45,214 nucleotides of DNA from Lachnospiraceae bacterium (GCA_017469405.1 JAFUGL010000107.1:1-45214), one strand, 5' to 3'. Numbered from the stretch's first letter, positions 7,132 through 15,734 are shown. Notes: a model not told the origin generated them from the letters alone. Translations and numbers: made by a program.

Positions 7132-8208
7132 ATGTATTATTTTATTGTAAATGTAAGTGGTGGAAGCGGTAAAGCTAAGAAAACCTGGATAAAGGTTCGT
7201 GACGAACTAAAAAGAAGAAATGTGAAATACAAAGCATTTCGTACTAAGAGTCCTGAACATGCCGGCGAGCTGGCGGGTAAGATATCCCGGCTTTCGGATG
7301 ATGACATACATATGGTTGTAGTTGGCGGAGACGGAACCATAAATGAAGTTTTAAATGGCATAAAGGATTTTGACAGGATAACATTTTCCGTAATTCCTTC
7401 CGGTTCGGCAAATGACTTTGCAAGAGGTCTGGGTATATCTAAGGATCCTGCTACGGCACTTGACGGAATACTCGATGTATCAAAGGAAAGTCAAAGGATA
7501 GATGTTGGAAGACTTTCTGTTATTAACAAGAAAAACGATAATAATAGAGTGATTCCAGAGGAGTTTGATTCTGACAAGAAAAGTATGATAGAGGACAGCA
7601 TTGACGAAACAGTAATACATAAAAGATTATTTGGAATCAGCAGCGGTATAGGTCTTGATGCAATCGTTTGTAAAAAAGCACTTGATTCAAAGATTAAAAA
7701 TGTTTTGAACAAGCTTAATCTTGGGTCTCTGACTTATATAATCCTGACAGTCATAAGCTTGTTTACCATGGATTATATAGATGCTGAAATTGAAGTATAT
7801 GATACTGATAACAAGGAAGATAAATCAGATAATTTAGCTTCAAGTGAAAATAAAGACAACTTGACATTAAAAGAAAAGATCAGCCTGAAAAAAATGATTT
7901 TTGCTGCTTTCATGAATGTAATAGCAGAGGGCGGCGGAGTACCTATGGCACCGGATGCACGTTATGATGATGGAAAGCTGTCAGTATGCATTGCCTCTGA
8001 TATATCAAAGCTAAATGCCTTTACAAAACTTCCACTCCTCGTAATGGCAAAGCAGGAAAAGATTAAAGGCTTTAAACTTTTTGACGCAAAAAAAATTGTA
8101 GTCAGGACAAAACAGCCTTCAGTAGTACATGCCGATGGAGAATACGTCGGTGATGAAACCGAAATAATCATCGAATGTCTGGATAACAAACTTAAATTAA
8201 AAAAGTAA
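7132..8208 (+). CDS. Diacylglycerol/lipid kinase family protein (YegS/BmrU type)
   Basis: A 358-residue member of the diacylglycerol kinase catalytic family (DagK/YegS/BmrU), which phosphorylates diacylglycerol or related lipids with ATP at the membrane face. The nucleotide motif GGDGTINEV is at 65-72, followed by PSGSANDFARGLGI; HADGEYVGDE near the end is the conserved C-terminal loop. It is longer than the usual 290-310 residues because of two polar insertions, around 125-160 (rich in Asn, Asp, Lys) and 225-245 (Asp/Ser/Asn-rich). The start is ATG with GGGG-type ribosome site. It follows the DUF2974 hydrolase, and the pair ends at a bidirectional terminator. It could be DagK itself, needed to recycle diacylglycerol left by lipoteichoic acid synthesis, but the sequence does not prove the substrate. 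Confidence 0.9.
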   Translation: MYYFIVNVSGGSGKAKKTWIKVRDELKRRNVKYKAFRTKSPEHAGELAGKISRLSDDDIHMVVVGGDGTINEVLNGIKDFDRITFSVIPSGSANDFARGLGISKDPATALDGILDVSKESQRIDVGRLSVINKKNDNNRVIPEEFDSDKKSMIEDSIDETVIHKRLFGISSGIGLDAIVCKKALDSKIKNVLNKLNLGSLTYIILTVISLFTMDYIDAEIEVYDTDNKEDKSDNLASSENKDNLTLKEKISLKKMIFAAFMNVIAEGGGVPMAPDARYDDGKLSVCIASDISKLNAFTKLPLLVMAKQEKIKGFKLFDAKKIVVRTKQPSVVHADGEYVGDETEIIIECLDNKLKLKK

Positions 8209-8242
8209 CCACAATCCGCATACACATATTTAAGTCGCTTGC

Positions 8243-8296
8243 AAAAAAAAGGTGTGTGCAACGTCAGCGACAGCGAGTTGCACACACCTCTTTTTT
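8243..8296. terminator. Bidirectional terminator between lipid kinase and paaK
   Basis: GGTGTGTGCAA (8251-8261) pairs with TTGCACACACC (8278-8288) around a 16-base loop. Eight A on the left and seven T on the right let it serve both converging genes. Confidence 0.92.
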
Positions 8297-8332
8297 TATA
8301 CCTTTCAGCCGGAGAATCTTAAACTCAAGCTT

Positions 8333-9658
8333 CTATTTTTTCTGCAAGCTGCTTTCTTCGAAGAGCTTACGGTTATCAACTATACGAACAGCCTTGCCTT
8401 CACTTCTTGGAACACTCTTAGGTGCAACAAGATGAACCTCAACTGCTATACCGAGCATTGACTTGAGTGCTGCTACAAGCTTCTTTTCTCTGTAAGCTTT
8501 TTCAGCCTCATCAGCAGGTGGGTTGGATGGAAGCCATTCTACATCACAGGCGATTGTATCACTGTTTCCTACACGGTCAACAACAAGCTGGTAGTTAGCT
8601 TCATAACCATTGTTAAGAAGAACTGTTTCTATCTGTGAAGGGAATACATTTACACCCTTTACAACCATCATATCATCACTTCTTCCAAGTGGCTTACTCA
8701 TACGGATATGGGTACGTCCGCATGAACATTTCTCACGAGAAAGAACACATATATCTCTTGTACGGTAACGAAGAAGAGGGAAGCCCTGCTTAGTAATACA
8801 TGAGAATACAAGTTCACCCTTTTCACCTTCAGGAAGAACCTCACCTGTCTGTGGATTGATAATCTCAGGGATGAAATGGTCTTCATTTACATGCATACCA
8901 CGCTGCTCTTCACATTCAAATGATACGCCCGGACCACTTATCTCTGTAAGTCCATATATATCATAAGCTTTGATGCCAAGAGATTCTTCGATGTTGTGAC
9001 GCATTTCCTCAGTCCATGCCTCAGCACCAAATATACCTGCTTTTAACTTAATCTGATCTTTTACGCCACGCTCTGCGATGCTCTCGCCGAGGTATGCAGC
9101 ATATGATGGTGTACAGCAAAGAATTGTTGAACCAAGGTCTGTCATAAATTGTATCTGTCTGTCAGTGTTACCTGATGACATAGGAAGTGTAAGAGAACCA
9201 ACCTTGTGTGAACCACCGTTAAGTCCCGGACCTCCTGTGAAAAGTCCGTAGCCGTAGCAGACATGTACAACGTCATCCTTGGTTCCGCCTGCAGCAACTA
9301 TTGCACGTGCACAACAGGTATCCCAGATATCTATATCATCCTGTGTATAAAATGATACGACTCTTCTTCCTGTTGTACCGCTTGTAGACTGGATACGTAC
9401 GCAATCTGTAAGAGGTACACCAAGTAATCCGTAAGGATACTGGTCTCTTAAATCGTCCTTTGTAATAAAAGGAAGCTTATGTAAGTCTTCAACACCGTGG
9501 ATATCATCAGGACTGATGCCTGCCTCATCCATCTTGTCATGATAAAATTTAACACTGTCATATACGTGTCTTACCTGCTTTACGAGGCGCTCGCTCTGAA
9601 GCTTTTTAAGCTCCTCAACAGGCATGGTTTCAATTTCAGGATTAAAATAATTTCCCAT
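8333..9658 (-). CDS. paaK: Phenylacetate-CoA ligase
   Basis: A 441-residue adenylate-forming enzyme of the PaaK family, activating phenylacetate (or a related aryl acid) with ATP and CoA. The AMP-binding loop STSGTTGR is at 91-98; DIYGLTEISGPG and the YRTRDI motif are further family marks; the C-terminal subdomain has KGVNVFPSQIE. In anaerobes such enzymes often work with indolepyruvate ferredoxin oxidoreductase in aromatic amino-acid fermentation, running towards ATP formation. No iorAB is adjacent here, though a different 2-oxoacid oxidoreductase lies at 34.7 kb. The start ATG has AAGGAG six to seven bases upstream. Monocistronic, with its own promoter at 9825-9797 and a leader of about 130 bases. 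Confidence 0.93.
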   Translation of the reverse strand: MGNYFNPEIETMPVEELKKLQSERLVKQVRHVYDSVKFYHDKMDEAGISPDDIHGVEDLHKLPFITKDDLRDQYPYGLLGVPLTDCVRIQSTSGTTGRRVVSFYTQDDIDIWDTCCARAIVAAGGTKDDVVHVCYGYGLFTGGPGLNGGSHKVGSLTLPMSSGNTDRQIQFMTDLGSTILCCTPSYAAYLGESIAERGVKDQIKLKAGIFGAEAWTEEMRHNIEESLGIKAYDIYGLTEISGPGVSFECEEQRGMHVNEDHFIPEIINPQTGEVLPEGEKGELVFSCITKQGFPLLRYRTRDICVLSREKCSCGRTHIRMSKPLGRSDDMMVVKGVNVFPSQIETVLLNNGYEANYQLVVDRVGNSDTIACDVEWLPSNPPADEAEKAYREKKLVAALKSMLGIAVEVHLVAPKSVPRSEGKAVRIVDNRKLFEESSLQKK

Positions 9659-9796
9659 GTTTCGTCTCCTTATAAAATAATCTACTAGTGCTTGCTGCTT
9701 ATATATAAAATCGAAAAAATAATTAAGGTTTATACTAATGATAATATAAAGTCAGCTTAAATAATTTAAGAACTTTTAAATAAAAACAGCTTTTTT

Positions 9797-9825
9797 ATTA
9801 TACCTAAAGAAAAATAATGTTGCAA
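9797..9825 (-). promoter_or_regulatory. Promoter of paaK
   Basis: Minus strand TTGCAA (9825-9820), 17 bases, TATAAT (9802-9797). The transcript would start near 9790, leaving about 130 bases of leader with no riboswitch I recognise. Confidence 0.7.
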
Positions 9826-9893
9826 TACTTTAATGCGATAATTCACAAAAAATTCGTCACTTTGCAGTTGTAAAGTGAAAAAGTTGAGATTTC

Positions 9894-10000
9894 ATAGTAA
9901 ATATGATAGAATTTTCAATGTGTAAATTTGATAGTAAATATGATAGAATTCTCAATGTGTGAATTTGATAGTAAATATGATAGAATTCTTAATATTTGAA
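9894..10000. repeat. 37-bp tandem direct repeats, three copies
   Basis: Units begin at 9894, 9931 and 9968, each opening with ATAGTAAATATGATAGAATT. Units 1 and 2 differ at two positions; the third diverges in its last third and is cut short. They are directly adjacent, so there are no spacers. Confidence 0.9.
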
Positions 10001-10086
10001 AATGGGAAATATTTAAAAGAACTTTAAAATAGTATATTAATTATAATTATATTAGTATTAATAAATACTTATTAAAAAAGTTATAG

Positions 10087-10160
10087 CAAATGACTAACAA
10101 ATGATGACTAATGACTAAACAAATGATGACTGATGACTAAACAAATTATGATTAAAAAAT
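10087..10160. repeat. 22-bp tandem repeats just upstream of the Dabb gene
   Basis: Two almost identical 22-bp units (10098-10119 and 10120-10141, beginning CAAATGATGACT) differ at one position. A partial unit lies before (10087-10097) and a decayed one after (10142-10160). The array ends about 25 bases before the start codon at 10185, so it is probably transcribed as leader. Confidence 0.85.
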
Positions 10161-10184
10161 GAAAAAAATAAGGAGAGTTTTTTT

Positions 10185-10487
10185 ATGGTAAAACACATTA
10201 TTTTATGGCAGCTAAAGGATGAACTGTCAGAGGAAGAAAAGAAGGATGTTATGGCAGGTATCAAGGAAGGTCTTGAGGGCTTGAAGGGAGTTGTTCCCGG
10301 TCTTATAGAGATACATGTTCAGACCGAAAAGCTGGCATCTTCAAATGCTGATGTTTTGCTTGATTCTACATTGGAAAGCGAAGAAGCATTAAAGGGTTAT
10401 GCTGTTCATCCGGCTCATGTAAATGTAGCGGATACAAAGGTTAGACCATTTACAAAGGCCAGAGTATGCATTGACTATGAAATTTAA
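10185..10487 (+). CDS. Dabb (stress-responsive alpha/beta-barrel) protein
   Basis: A 100-residue protein with the Dabb domain, a dimeric ferredoxin-like alpha/beta barrel. The opening MVKHIILWQLKDE and the later YAVHPAHVNV are the conserved first strand and His motif. Family members range from plant stress proteins to enzymes such as olivetolic acid cyclase, and most bacterial ones have no known substrate. The ribosome site AAGGAGAG lies seven to eight bases before ATG. It is followed 46 bases later by metY and is probably co-transcribed with it, which may tie it to sulfur or amino-acid metabolism, but nothing in the sequence proves this. Confidence 0.9.
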   Translation: MVKHIILWQLKDELSEEEKKDVMAGIKEGLEGLKGVVPGLIEIHVQTEKLASSNADVLLDSTLESEEALKGYAVHPAHVNVADTKVRPFTKARVCIDYEI

Positions 10488-10533
10488 TAAGGGGAAAGAA
10501 AAAAGAACAACTATAAAAAGAGAGGATAAAATA

Positions 10534-11811
10534 ATGAGCGATTTTTCAATTAATACAAAATGTGTACAGGGCGGCTATCATCCGGGAAACGGTGAGCCAA
10601 GACAGATTCCGATAATTCAGTCAACTACATTTAAGTATGATACAAGTGAGGATATGGGTAAGCTTTTTGACCTTGAAGCTTCAGGATATTTTTACACCAG
10701 ACTTCAGAATCCAACCAATGACTATGTGGCTGCAAAGATAGCAGAGCTTGAGGGTGGAACAGCTGCTATTCTTACATCTTCAGGACAAGCTGCATCATTT
10801 TTTGCGTTCTTTAATATCTGTGAGGCAGGTTCACATATAGTTGCTTCGTCATCCATTTATGGAGGAACCTTTAACCTCCTTGATGTAACTATGAGAAAGA
10901 TGGGAATTGAGACAACCTTTATTTCTCCTGACTGCACGGAAGAGGAACTTAATGCAGCATTTAAGGACAATACCAAGCTTGTATTTGGTGAAACAATTGC
11001 CAACCCTGCGCTTACTGTTCTTGATATTGAGAAGTTTGCCAAGGCTGCACATGCCCACGGCGTACCTCTTATAGTTGATAATACATTCCCTACTCCTGTA
11101 AACTGCAGACCTATAGAGTGGGGTGCTGATATAGTTACACATTCAACCACAAAATACATGGATGGCCACGGAGCAGCAGTAGGTGGTGCCATAGTTGATG
11201 CAGGAAAGTTTGATTGGATGGCTTACAAGGATAAGTTCCCGGGACTTACAACTCCGGATGAATCCTATCATGGCATAACCTATGCTGAAAAGTTCGGTAA
11301 AGAGGGCGCATTTATAACAAAATGCACCTCACAGCTTATGCGTGACCTCGGTTCAATTCAGTCACCTCAAAATGCATTTTTACTTAACCTCGGTCTTGAG
11401 TCACTTCATGTACGTATGCCAAGACATGTTGAAAACGGACAGGCAGTTGCAGAATTCTTAGAGCAGCATCCAAACGTAGAATATGTAAATTATCCGGGCT
11501 TAAAGAGTAACAAATACTATGAGATAGCAAAGAAGTATATGCCAAACGGCGGTTGTGGAGTCGTATCCTTTGGCATAAAAGGTGGCAGACCTGCTGCCGA
11601 AGCCTTTATGAAAAAGCTTAAAATAGCAGCCATCGAAACTCATGTAGCAGATGCCAGAACCTGCTGCCTTAATCCTGCAACCTCAACCCATCGTCAGATG
11701 AATGATGAGCAGCTTGAAGCAGCCGGAGTACCTGCAGGCTTAATTCGTATCTCCTGCGGTCTCGAAGATAAGAAAGACTTAATCGCAGATCTCGCCCAGG
11801 CACTTGAGTAA
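10534..11811 (+). CDS. metY: O-acetylhomoserine aminocarboxypropyltransferase (sulfhydrylase)
   Basis: A 425-residue PLP enzyme of the Cys/Met metabolism family that makes homocysteine from O-acetylhomoserine and sulfide. The PLP lysine is K207 in HSTTKYMDGHG. The substrate-site stretch YFYTRLQNPTNDYV and SSGQAA are typical of MetY rather than of MetB/MetC, as is the length. The frame is open to 10471, overlapping the Dabb gene, but ATG 10534 has AGAGG eight bases upstream and matches the family N-terminus (SDFSINTKCVQGGY), so it is chosen. No SAM riboswitch, S-box or methionine T-box is seen in front of the operon. The 3' end runs into a long hairpin shared with the tetR gene. Confidence 0.93.
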   Translation: MSDFSINTKCVQGGYHPGNGEPRQIPIIQSTTFKYDTSEDMGKLFDLEASGYFYTRLQNPTNDYVAAKIAELEGGTAAILTSSGQAASFFAFFNICEAGSHIVASSSIYGGTFNLLDVTMRKMGIETTFISPDCTEEELNAAFKDNTKLVFGETIANPALTVLDIEKFAKAAHAHGVPLIVDNTFPTPVNCRPIEWGADIVTHSTTKYMDGHGAAVGGAIVDAGKFDWMAYKDKFPGLTTPDESYHGITYAEKFGKEGAFITKCTSQLMRDLGSIQSPQNAFLLNLGLESLHVRMPRHVENGQAVAEFLEQHPNVEYVNYPGLKSNKYYEIAKKYMPNGGCGVVSFGIKGGRPAAEAFMKKLKIAAIETHVADARTCCLNPATSTHRQMNDEQLEAAGVPAGLIRISCGLEDKKDLIADLAQALE

Positions 11812-11834
11812 GGTCGGTTATGTAGCATGGTATA

Positions 11835-11915
11835 AATAATAAGTGCCAAAATAGTTACACGCAAAGCATGCTGACGCTTAACGCTTTGCTTAGCAACTTT
11901 TTGGCACTTATTATT
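11835..11915. terminator. Long nested hairpin, bidirectional terminator between metY and tetR
   Basis: A perfect 17-base-pair outer stem (11835-11851/11899-11915) is followed by a T/T mismatch, AGTT/AACT, and an inner stem GCAAAGC/GCTTTGC (11861-11867/11883-11889) with a 15-base loop ending CTTAAC. It overlaps the stop codon of the leftward TetR gene by two bases. The A and T runs on both sides of the GC core suit termination in both directions. Its apex resembles that of the giant hairpin at 44284-44447. Confidence 0.85.
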
Positions 11916-12459
11916 ATCTTGATTTTTCAGAACAGTTTTCTATAATCTTATTGTTTGTATAATAGTTTTGTTTGTTTTTGAAGATTGTTGTTAGTTCTTC
12001 AGGTGATTCTTTAAAGCCTCTTTTTATCCATTCATCCAAGAAACCAAATATGCCGCCTGATATCCATCCATTTGAATAAGCTTCATTATCTGAAAGTTCA
12101 TTTTTGGGACCGGTGCAGTTAAGTATATTTTGATATAAAAGGTGAGATAGCTCTGATTTGTAAATAATATTGAGTTTATCCTTTTCCTTATAGAAGTGCT
12201 TGAACATTCCCAGTATAATATCATTCTTGGAGTCTTTTAGCTGTCTGTTCCACCAGATATTTGCTTTATTATCTAAGTATTTTACTATTATATCCTCTTT
12301 GCTGTTATAATTTCTGTAAAAGGATAATCTGCTCACACCTGCTTTTTCGCATAATTCCGTAATACTGATTTTATCAAATTTTTTCTTTCTCATTAGCATA
12401 AATAATGCATCAGTAAGACATTCTTTTACGATGCTGTTTTTCATTTCATTTTGATTCAT
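11914..12459 (-). CDS. TetR-family transcriptional regulator
   Basis: A 181-residue DNA-binding repressor-type protein. The TetR helix-turn-helix covers about residues 20-55 (KKFDKISITELCEKAGVSR, then the FYRNYNSKEDI recognition and anchor helices). The C-terminal half is an all-helical ligand and dimer domain with little conservation. The frame is open to 12489, but the family N-terminus begins at the ATG at 12459. The best ribosome site (GGAGG) is about 14 bases upstream, rather far, so the start is less certain. It is divergent from an esterase gene and very likely represses it: TGTAACA sites lie in its own leader and a TGTAACA/TGTTACA palindrome covers the esterase promoter start. Confidence 0.9.
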   Translation of the reverse strand: MNQNEMKNSIVKECLTDALFMLMRKKKFDKISITELCEKAGVSRLSFYRNYNSKEDIIVKYLDNKANIWWNRQLKDSKNDIILGMFKHFYKEKDKLNIIYKSELSHLLYQNILNCTGPKNELSDNEAYSNGWISGGIFGFLDEWIKRGFKESPEELTTIFKNKQNYYTNNKIIENCSEKSR

Positions 12460-12461
12460 GA

Positions 12462-12488
12462 TGTAACAAAACGCCTCCGTTTGTAACA
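12462..12488. promoter_or_regulatory. Two TGTAACA half-sites in the tetR leader
   Basis: TGTAACA occurs at 12462-12468 and 12482-12488, 20 bases apart, in direct orientation. The same seven bases form the arms of the palindrome at 12544-12559, suggesting autoregulation. Confidence 0.5.
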
Positions 12489-12504
12489 ATTAAACTTAAC
12501 AATA

Positions 12505-12559
12505 TTGTCGAAGCTTTTGATTCAAGATATAATTATATCAGTATGTAACAAATGTTACA
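12505..12559 (+). promoter_or_regulatory. Esterase promoter with palindromic TetR operator
   Basis: TTGTCG (12505-12510), 17 bases, TATAAT (12528-12533). The palindrome TGTAACAAATGTTACA (12544-12559) begins about at the transcription start, a position that would block initiation when bound. It is the only perfect palindrome of this kind between the two divergent genes. Confidence 0.65.
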
Positions 12560-12656
12560 ACCTTATGATGGAAAGAAATTTGTGATGGGATTTGTTGAGG
12601 AATTCTAACAAGGTTATTATGAGAGAAATTTACTATGATTATTGTGGAGGAAATAT

Positions 12657-13532
12657 ATGAAGGTAATGAAAAAAATTTTAAAGATTTTAGGCGTCATTTT
12701 AGTAATTATAATAGTCCTGATTTTATTAATAATTATTAAATTCATATATGACAGAAAAATACAGGAAAAAGACCAAGAACTTATGATTAAATCAGATGAA
12801 GATTTAATCGGTGAGCATTTATTTATAAAAAGAGAAAATAAAGAAGATGTTGACGTTAATATTTACATAAGAAATACGGATGAAAAACTTCCGTTGGTTA
12901 TCAATTTACATGGTGGAGCATTTATAGCCGGTGACGCGGATACCTTAGACACACAAAGTGACAGAATATCTGCATCATGGAATGTAAATGTAGTTACAAT
13001 AAATTACAAATTATTAAATGATAGATATGACAAGCAGTATGCGGTAGATGAGATAAAGGATACCGTAAAATATTTTATTGAAAACAGCGAAAAATATAAT
13101 ATTGATACTGACAATATTTTTATCATGGGATATTCTGCCGGAGGTTATTATGCAATGGCATCAACATTGCAGCTACACAAAGAAAAAATTGATATAAAAG
13201 GGCAGATACTATGCTATGCATTTTTAAGTGATATATTGGAGCAATACGGCAACCTGACTGATGCAGAAAAGAAAACCATACCTGATGCATTGTTCATACT
13301 CGCAGGAGATGAACCGATAGGAAAGGGCTCACTTGATTATGAGAAAGCTTTAAGTGAAAATAAAGTACCTACCGAAATAAAAATCTATGAAAATGTTAAA
13401 CATGGATTTATAGAGGAAAATAATCCTGAATATGAAGAACTTCACAAGAAAAATAAAACCAGCAAATCACCGGACGCTGAGAAAACAGCTCGTGAAGCAG
13501 AAGACTATATTGGTAAATGGATAAATAGATAA
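12657..13532 (+). CDS. Membrane-anchored alpha/beta-hydrolase (HSL/esterase type)
   Basis: A 291-residue alpha/beta-hydrolase fold-3 (hormone-sensitive-lipase-like) esterase. An N-terminal hydrophobic segment (about residues 8-29) after KVMKKILK acts as a membrane anchor or uncleaved signal, so the catalytic domain is probably outside. The oxyanion motif HGGAF starts at 85, the nucleophile is S160 in GYSAGG, the likely acid is in LAGDEP, and the likely base in VKHGF near the end. The start ATG 12657 has GGAGG six bases upstream; a TTG at 12642 is in frame but overlaps that ribosome site. It is divergent from, and probably controlled by, the TetR protein. The natural ester is unknown; detoxification or cell-surface ester removal are guesses. 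Confidence 0.9.
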   Translation: MKVMKKILKILGVILVIIIVLILLIIIKFIYDRKIQEKDQELMIKSDEDLIGEHLFIKRENKEDVDVNIYIRNTDEKLPLVINLHGGAFIAGDADTLDTQSDRISASWNVNVVTINYKLLNDRYDKQYAVDEIKDTVKYFIENSEKYNIDTDNIFIMGYSAGGYYAMASTLQLHKEKIDIKGQILCYAFLSDILEQYGNLTDAEKKTIPDALFILAGDEPIGKGSLDYEKALSENKVPTEIKIYENVKHGFIEENNPEYEELHKKNKTSKSPDAEKTAREAEDYIGKWINR

Positions 13533-13540
13533 TATTAGAT

Positions 13541-13590
13541 TGCCGACAAACTGCATGTGACGGATTTTCATCACGCGCAGCGTGCCGGCA
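13541..13590. other. GC-rich nested inverted repeat between convergent genes
   Basis: TGCCG/CGGCA (13541-13545/13586-13590) encloses a ten-pair imperfect stem CTGCATGTGA/TCACGCGCAG (13551-13560/13571-13580; one A-C mismatch, one G-T pair). It lies after the esterase stop, without a good T run on either side, so its use as a terminator is uncertain. Confidence 0.45.
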
Positions 13591-13635
13591 GTTACACCCT
13601 TTATATCCTGACGACCTCACCCGATAAACCGTAAT

Positions 13636-14595
13636 TTAGTTATCTTTGATAAGGTAAGGCAGCTGTCCGATCATGTTGTTGAAGTCCTCGAAGAGAGTAC
13701 CCTTTTCGGTATCGGACATCTTGATGTCATTAATCTGCTGGATGGATGCATCAAAGTTCTTAGCTGTTTTGTCGACGTACATTGTGATGTTGTCAACACT
13801 TTGCTTGCTTTCGGAAACTGCGTCGGTTATGGAAGCACTGACTCTTTCTATGTTTTCAACATTCTTGCTTACATTGTTGAAGATTTCATGAGTACCGGCT
13901 ACATTTTCGATACTGGTGTTAAGTGCTGATTTGGATTCTTCAAGAGATTTATTGAGATCAGCGGTGGTGCTGCCTACATCTTCGATGCTCTTGTTTACAT
14001 CACTTATTAATGTTTTGATTTCATCAGCAAGTTTACGTACTTCCTCGGCAACGATTGCAAAGCCGCGTCCCTGTTCACCGGCTCTGGCAGCCTCTATGGA
14101 TGCGTTAAGAGCCAGAAGATTGGTCTGGTTTGCTATGGCTGTGATGCCTTCGGTAGATGCCTTGATGTGCTCAACTGCTTCAAGAAGCTGCTGGAAGATT
14201 GAATCCATGTCACTAAAACGCTCTGTAACGACATTGGAACTGTCACGAAGAACCTCAACCTGCTCCTGAGCTGTGGCAACTGAAGTTTCTATACCGTTTT
14301 TAACATCACTGAAATTGTTGGCAACTGAGATAATGTTGTCAAAGTTACCCTGCATATTGCTACACTCTGAAAGAAGCGTCTGGTTTTCGTCTGCCATGTG
14401 CTCCATAGTCTGATATATGCCGTCTATACCACGTACTGTTTTAAGATTCTGTTTAACCAGCTCATCGTTTGTTTCCTTTAAAAATTTAACTGTGGAAAGC
14501 ATTACCTCATTGTTGTTTGAACTGTTATTTACAACAGGCATAAACTGCTGGTTGTTTGTCATTTGTTCGGAATTCTTTTTACTGAATAAACCCAT
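13636..14595 (-). CDS. Soluble methyl-accepting chemotaxis-type signalling protein
   Basis: A 319-residue MCP without a transmembrane segment or signal peptide. The long helical hairpin has its conserved tip at about residues 153-190 ([20 protein letters not shown], then [15 protein letters not shown]), the part that contacts CheA and CheW. The N-terminal 30 residues are Asn/Gln-rich and no ligand domain (PAS, GAF, haem) is present, so input must come from a partner. It is the second gene after the FIST protein, 11 bases downstream, so FIST is the obvious input partner. Gly/Ala-rich ribosome region CCTCC (minus AGGAGG) precedes the ATG. Genes for CheA/CheW are not in the window. Confidence 0.92.
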   Translation of the reverse strand: MGLFSKKNSEQMTNNQQFMPVVNNSSNNNEVMLSTVKFLKETNDELVKQNLKTVRGIDGIYQTMEHMADENQTLLSECSNMQGNFDNIISVANNFSDVKNGIETSVATAQEQVEVLRDSSNVVTERFSDMDSIFQQLLEAVEHIKASTEGITAIANQTNLLALNASIEAARAGEQGRGFAIVAEEVRKLADEIKTLISDVNKSIEDVGSTTADLNKSLEESKSALNTSIENVAGTHEIFNNVSKNVENIERVSASITDAVSESKQSVDNITMYVDKTAKNFDASIQQINDIKMSDTEKGTLFEDFNNMIGQLPYLIKDN

Positions 14596-14606
14596 TTTGC
14601 CACCTC

Positions 14607-15659
14607 CTAATCAAATGCTATACAGCACATGGTCTGATTGATATGCTGCTTACAATAATGTTCACCGACACCTACAAGTCCGGCGTGGCTGTTGTAACGG
14701 TTCATCTCTTTAAAGTAATCATTTAAGTAGCCTTCCTGCTGGAATAAAAGGTAGCGGAACAAACAATTGACTGAAATGATTCCCGAAACCTTACCTAAAT
14801 CCTGCTGCATTTTATCAAGAGTATCCTTTACTATCTGCTTATAGTCTCTAAGCTCCATTAGGGTAAGGATATCCATATCATTGACCTGCTTGTAACAGTT
14901 GAGGGCAGTGCCCGCAATTTCCTTGATTGAGATAAGATAAGTCTCCTGACCGTATACACGACCAAATGGATTTTTAAAGGTCTGGGTTGCAACCGCCTCA
15001 TCGGATATTCCCAAAACATCCTGATAAAATCTTGCTGCCGGATGTCCGTCAACCTCTACTAAAGTCATATTTTCCGGAACGGTCTTGGTTGCTACGAATC
15101 TCTGACCTGTCGGAAGATAGATATTCTCTTTATAAGCACGTATCTTGCCTGTCTTATTGCGAATCATAAGAAATGCACATGCATCCTTTTTTATGTATCC
15201 GTTTACTGAAATGGTCGGTCCGTCAACGGTTCCTCCGATAAGAGGGATATTTCTTTTGTCAAGCTCTGTGTTAAGTGTAGTAACAAGCTTGCCGTCGCAG
15301 CCTGTTGTAAAATCAAAACAGGCGGAGTTTCCTGCACCTGCACCGACTGCGGATATCGCATCGGTTAATCGCTTGATATATTTTACTGGCATGGTTGAAA
15401 GCTCTTCAAGTGCACCTGCACAGGCAGCGACTTCATATAAGCCGATAAGTGTTACACCGCCTTCGGTAGCAGATGTTCCAGCATAGCTTATGCCTATTCC
15501 TCCGATACTCGGAACACCCTTATACATCTCATTAAGCTCATTGACATGTCGTTCGAAATTGTCAGCACTTGTCATAAGTATTAAAGCGTCCGGATTGTTG
15601 ATTGACGAAGCAGCGTCGCGTAGATTTCCGCTTGCACTTTGTCCATAGATTTGTCTCAT
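14607..15659 (-). CDS. FIST domain sensor protein
   Basis: A 350-residue FIST protein (FIST_N then FIST_C domains). N-terminal features include the [13 protein letters not shown] strand and [22 protein letters not shown]; the C-terminal domain contains [21 protein letters not shown] and a final VGVGEHY motif seen in FIST_C. FIST proteins are thought to bind small ligands, possibly amino acids or haem/NO in other lineages, and to feed MCPs, kinases or cyclases. It is co-transcribed with a soluble MCP and divergent from a c-di-GMP phosphodiesterase gene, which suggests a sensory unit. AAGGAGG lies ten bases before ATG. Ligand unknown. Confidence 0.9.
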   Translation of the reverse strand: MRQIYGQSASGNLRDAASSINNPDALILMTSADNFERHVNELNEMYKGVPSIGGIGISYAGTSATEGGVTLIGLYEVAACAGALEELSTMPVKYIKRLTDAISAVGAGAGNSACFDFTTGCDGKLVTTLNTELDKRNIPLIGGTVDGPTISVNGYIKKDACAFLMIRNKTGKIRAYKENIYLPTGQRFVATKTVPENMTLVEVDGHPAARFYQDVLGISDEAVATQTFKNPFGRVYGQETYLISIKEIAGTALNCYKQVNDMDILTLMELRDYKQIVKDTLDKMQQDLGKVSGIISVNCLFRYLLFQQEGYLNDYFKEMNRYNSHAGLVGVGEHYCKQHINQTMCCIAFD

Positions 15660-15705
15660 TGTGTCATACCTCCTTATGTATGCTCCCCGGTTAAAACATG
15701 ATAAA

Positions 15706-15734
15706 ATTGTACCATTAATTGAGGTAAAAGTCTA
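15706..15734 (-). promoter_or_regulatory. Promoter of the FIST-MCP operon
   Basis: Minus strand TAGACT (15734-15729), 17 bases, TACAAT (15711-15706), with TGG just before the -10 (extended -10 type). Confidence 0.55.

Larger units (their letters stand above)
9659..10184. other. Repeat-rich intergenic region between paaK and the Dabb-metY operon
   Basis: About 525 bases with no credible gene. It contains the paaK promoter, an inverted repeat TCACTTT/AAAGTGA (9857-9863 and 9872-9878), three 37-bp tandem repeats (9894-10000) and 22-bp tandem repeats (10087-10160). No clear promoter for the rightward operon was found; it may lie in or after the repeats, around 10020-10070. Confidence 0.6.

Noticed and set aside
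9894-10000. 37-bp repeats as a CRISPR array
   Set aside because: Units are directly adjacent with no spacers, drift in sequence, and no cas gene is in the window.
10471-10533. Upstream start for metY at 10471
   Set aside because: It would overlap the Dabb gene, and the added 21 residues are Lys-rich and unlike the family. ATG 10534 has a good ribosome site.
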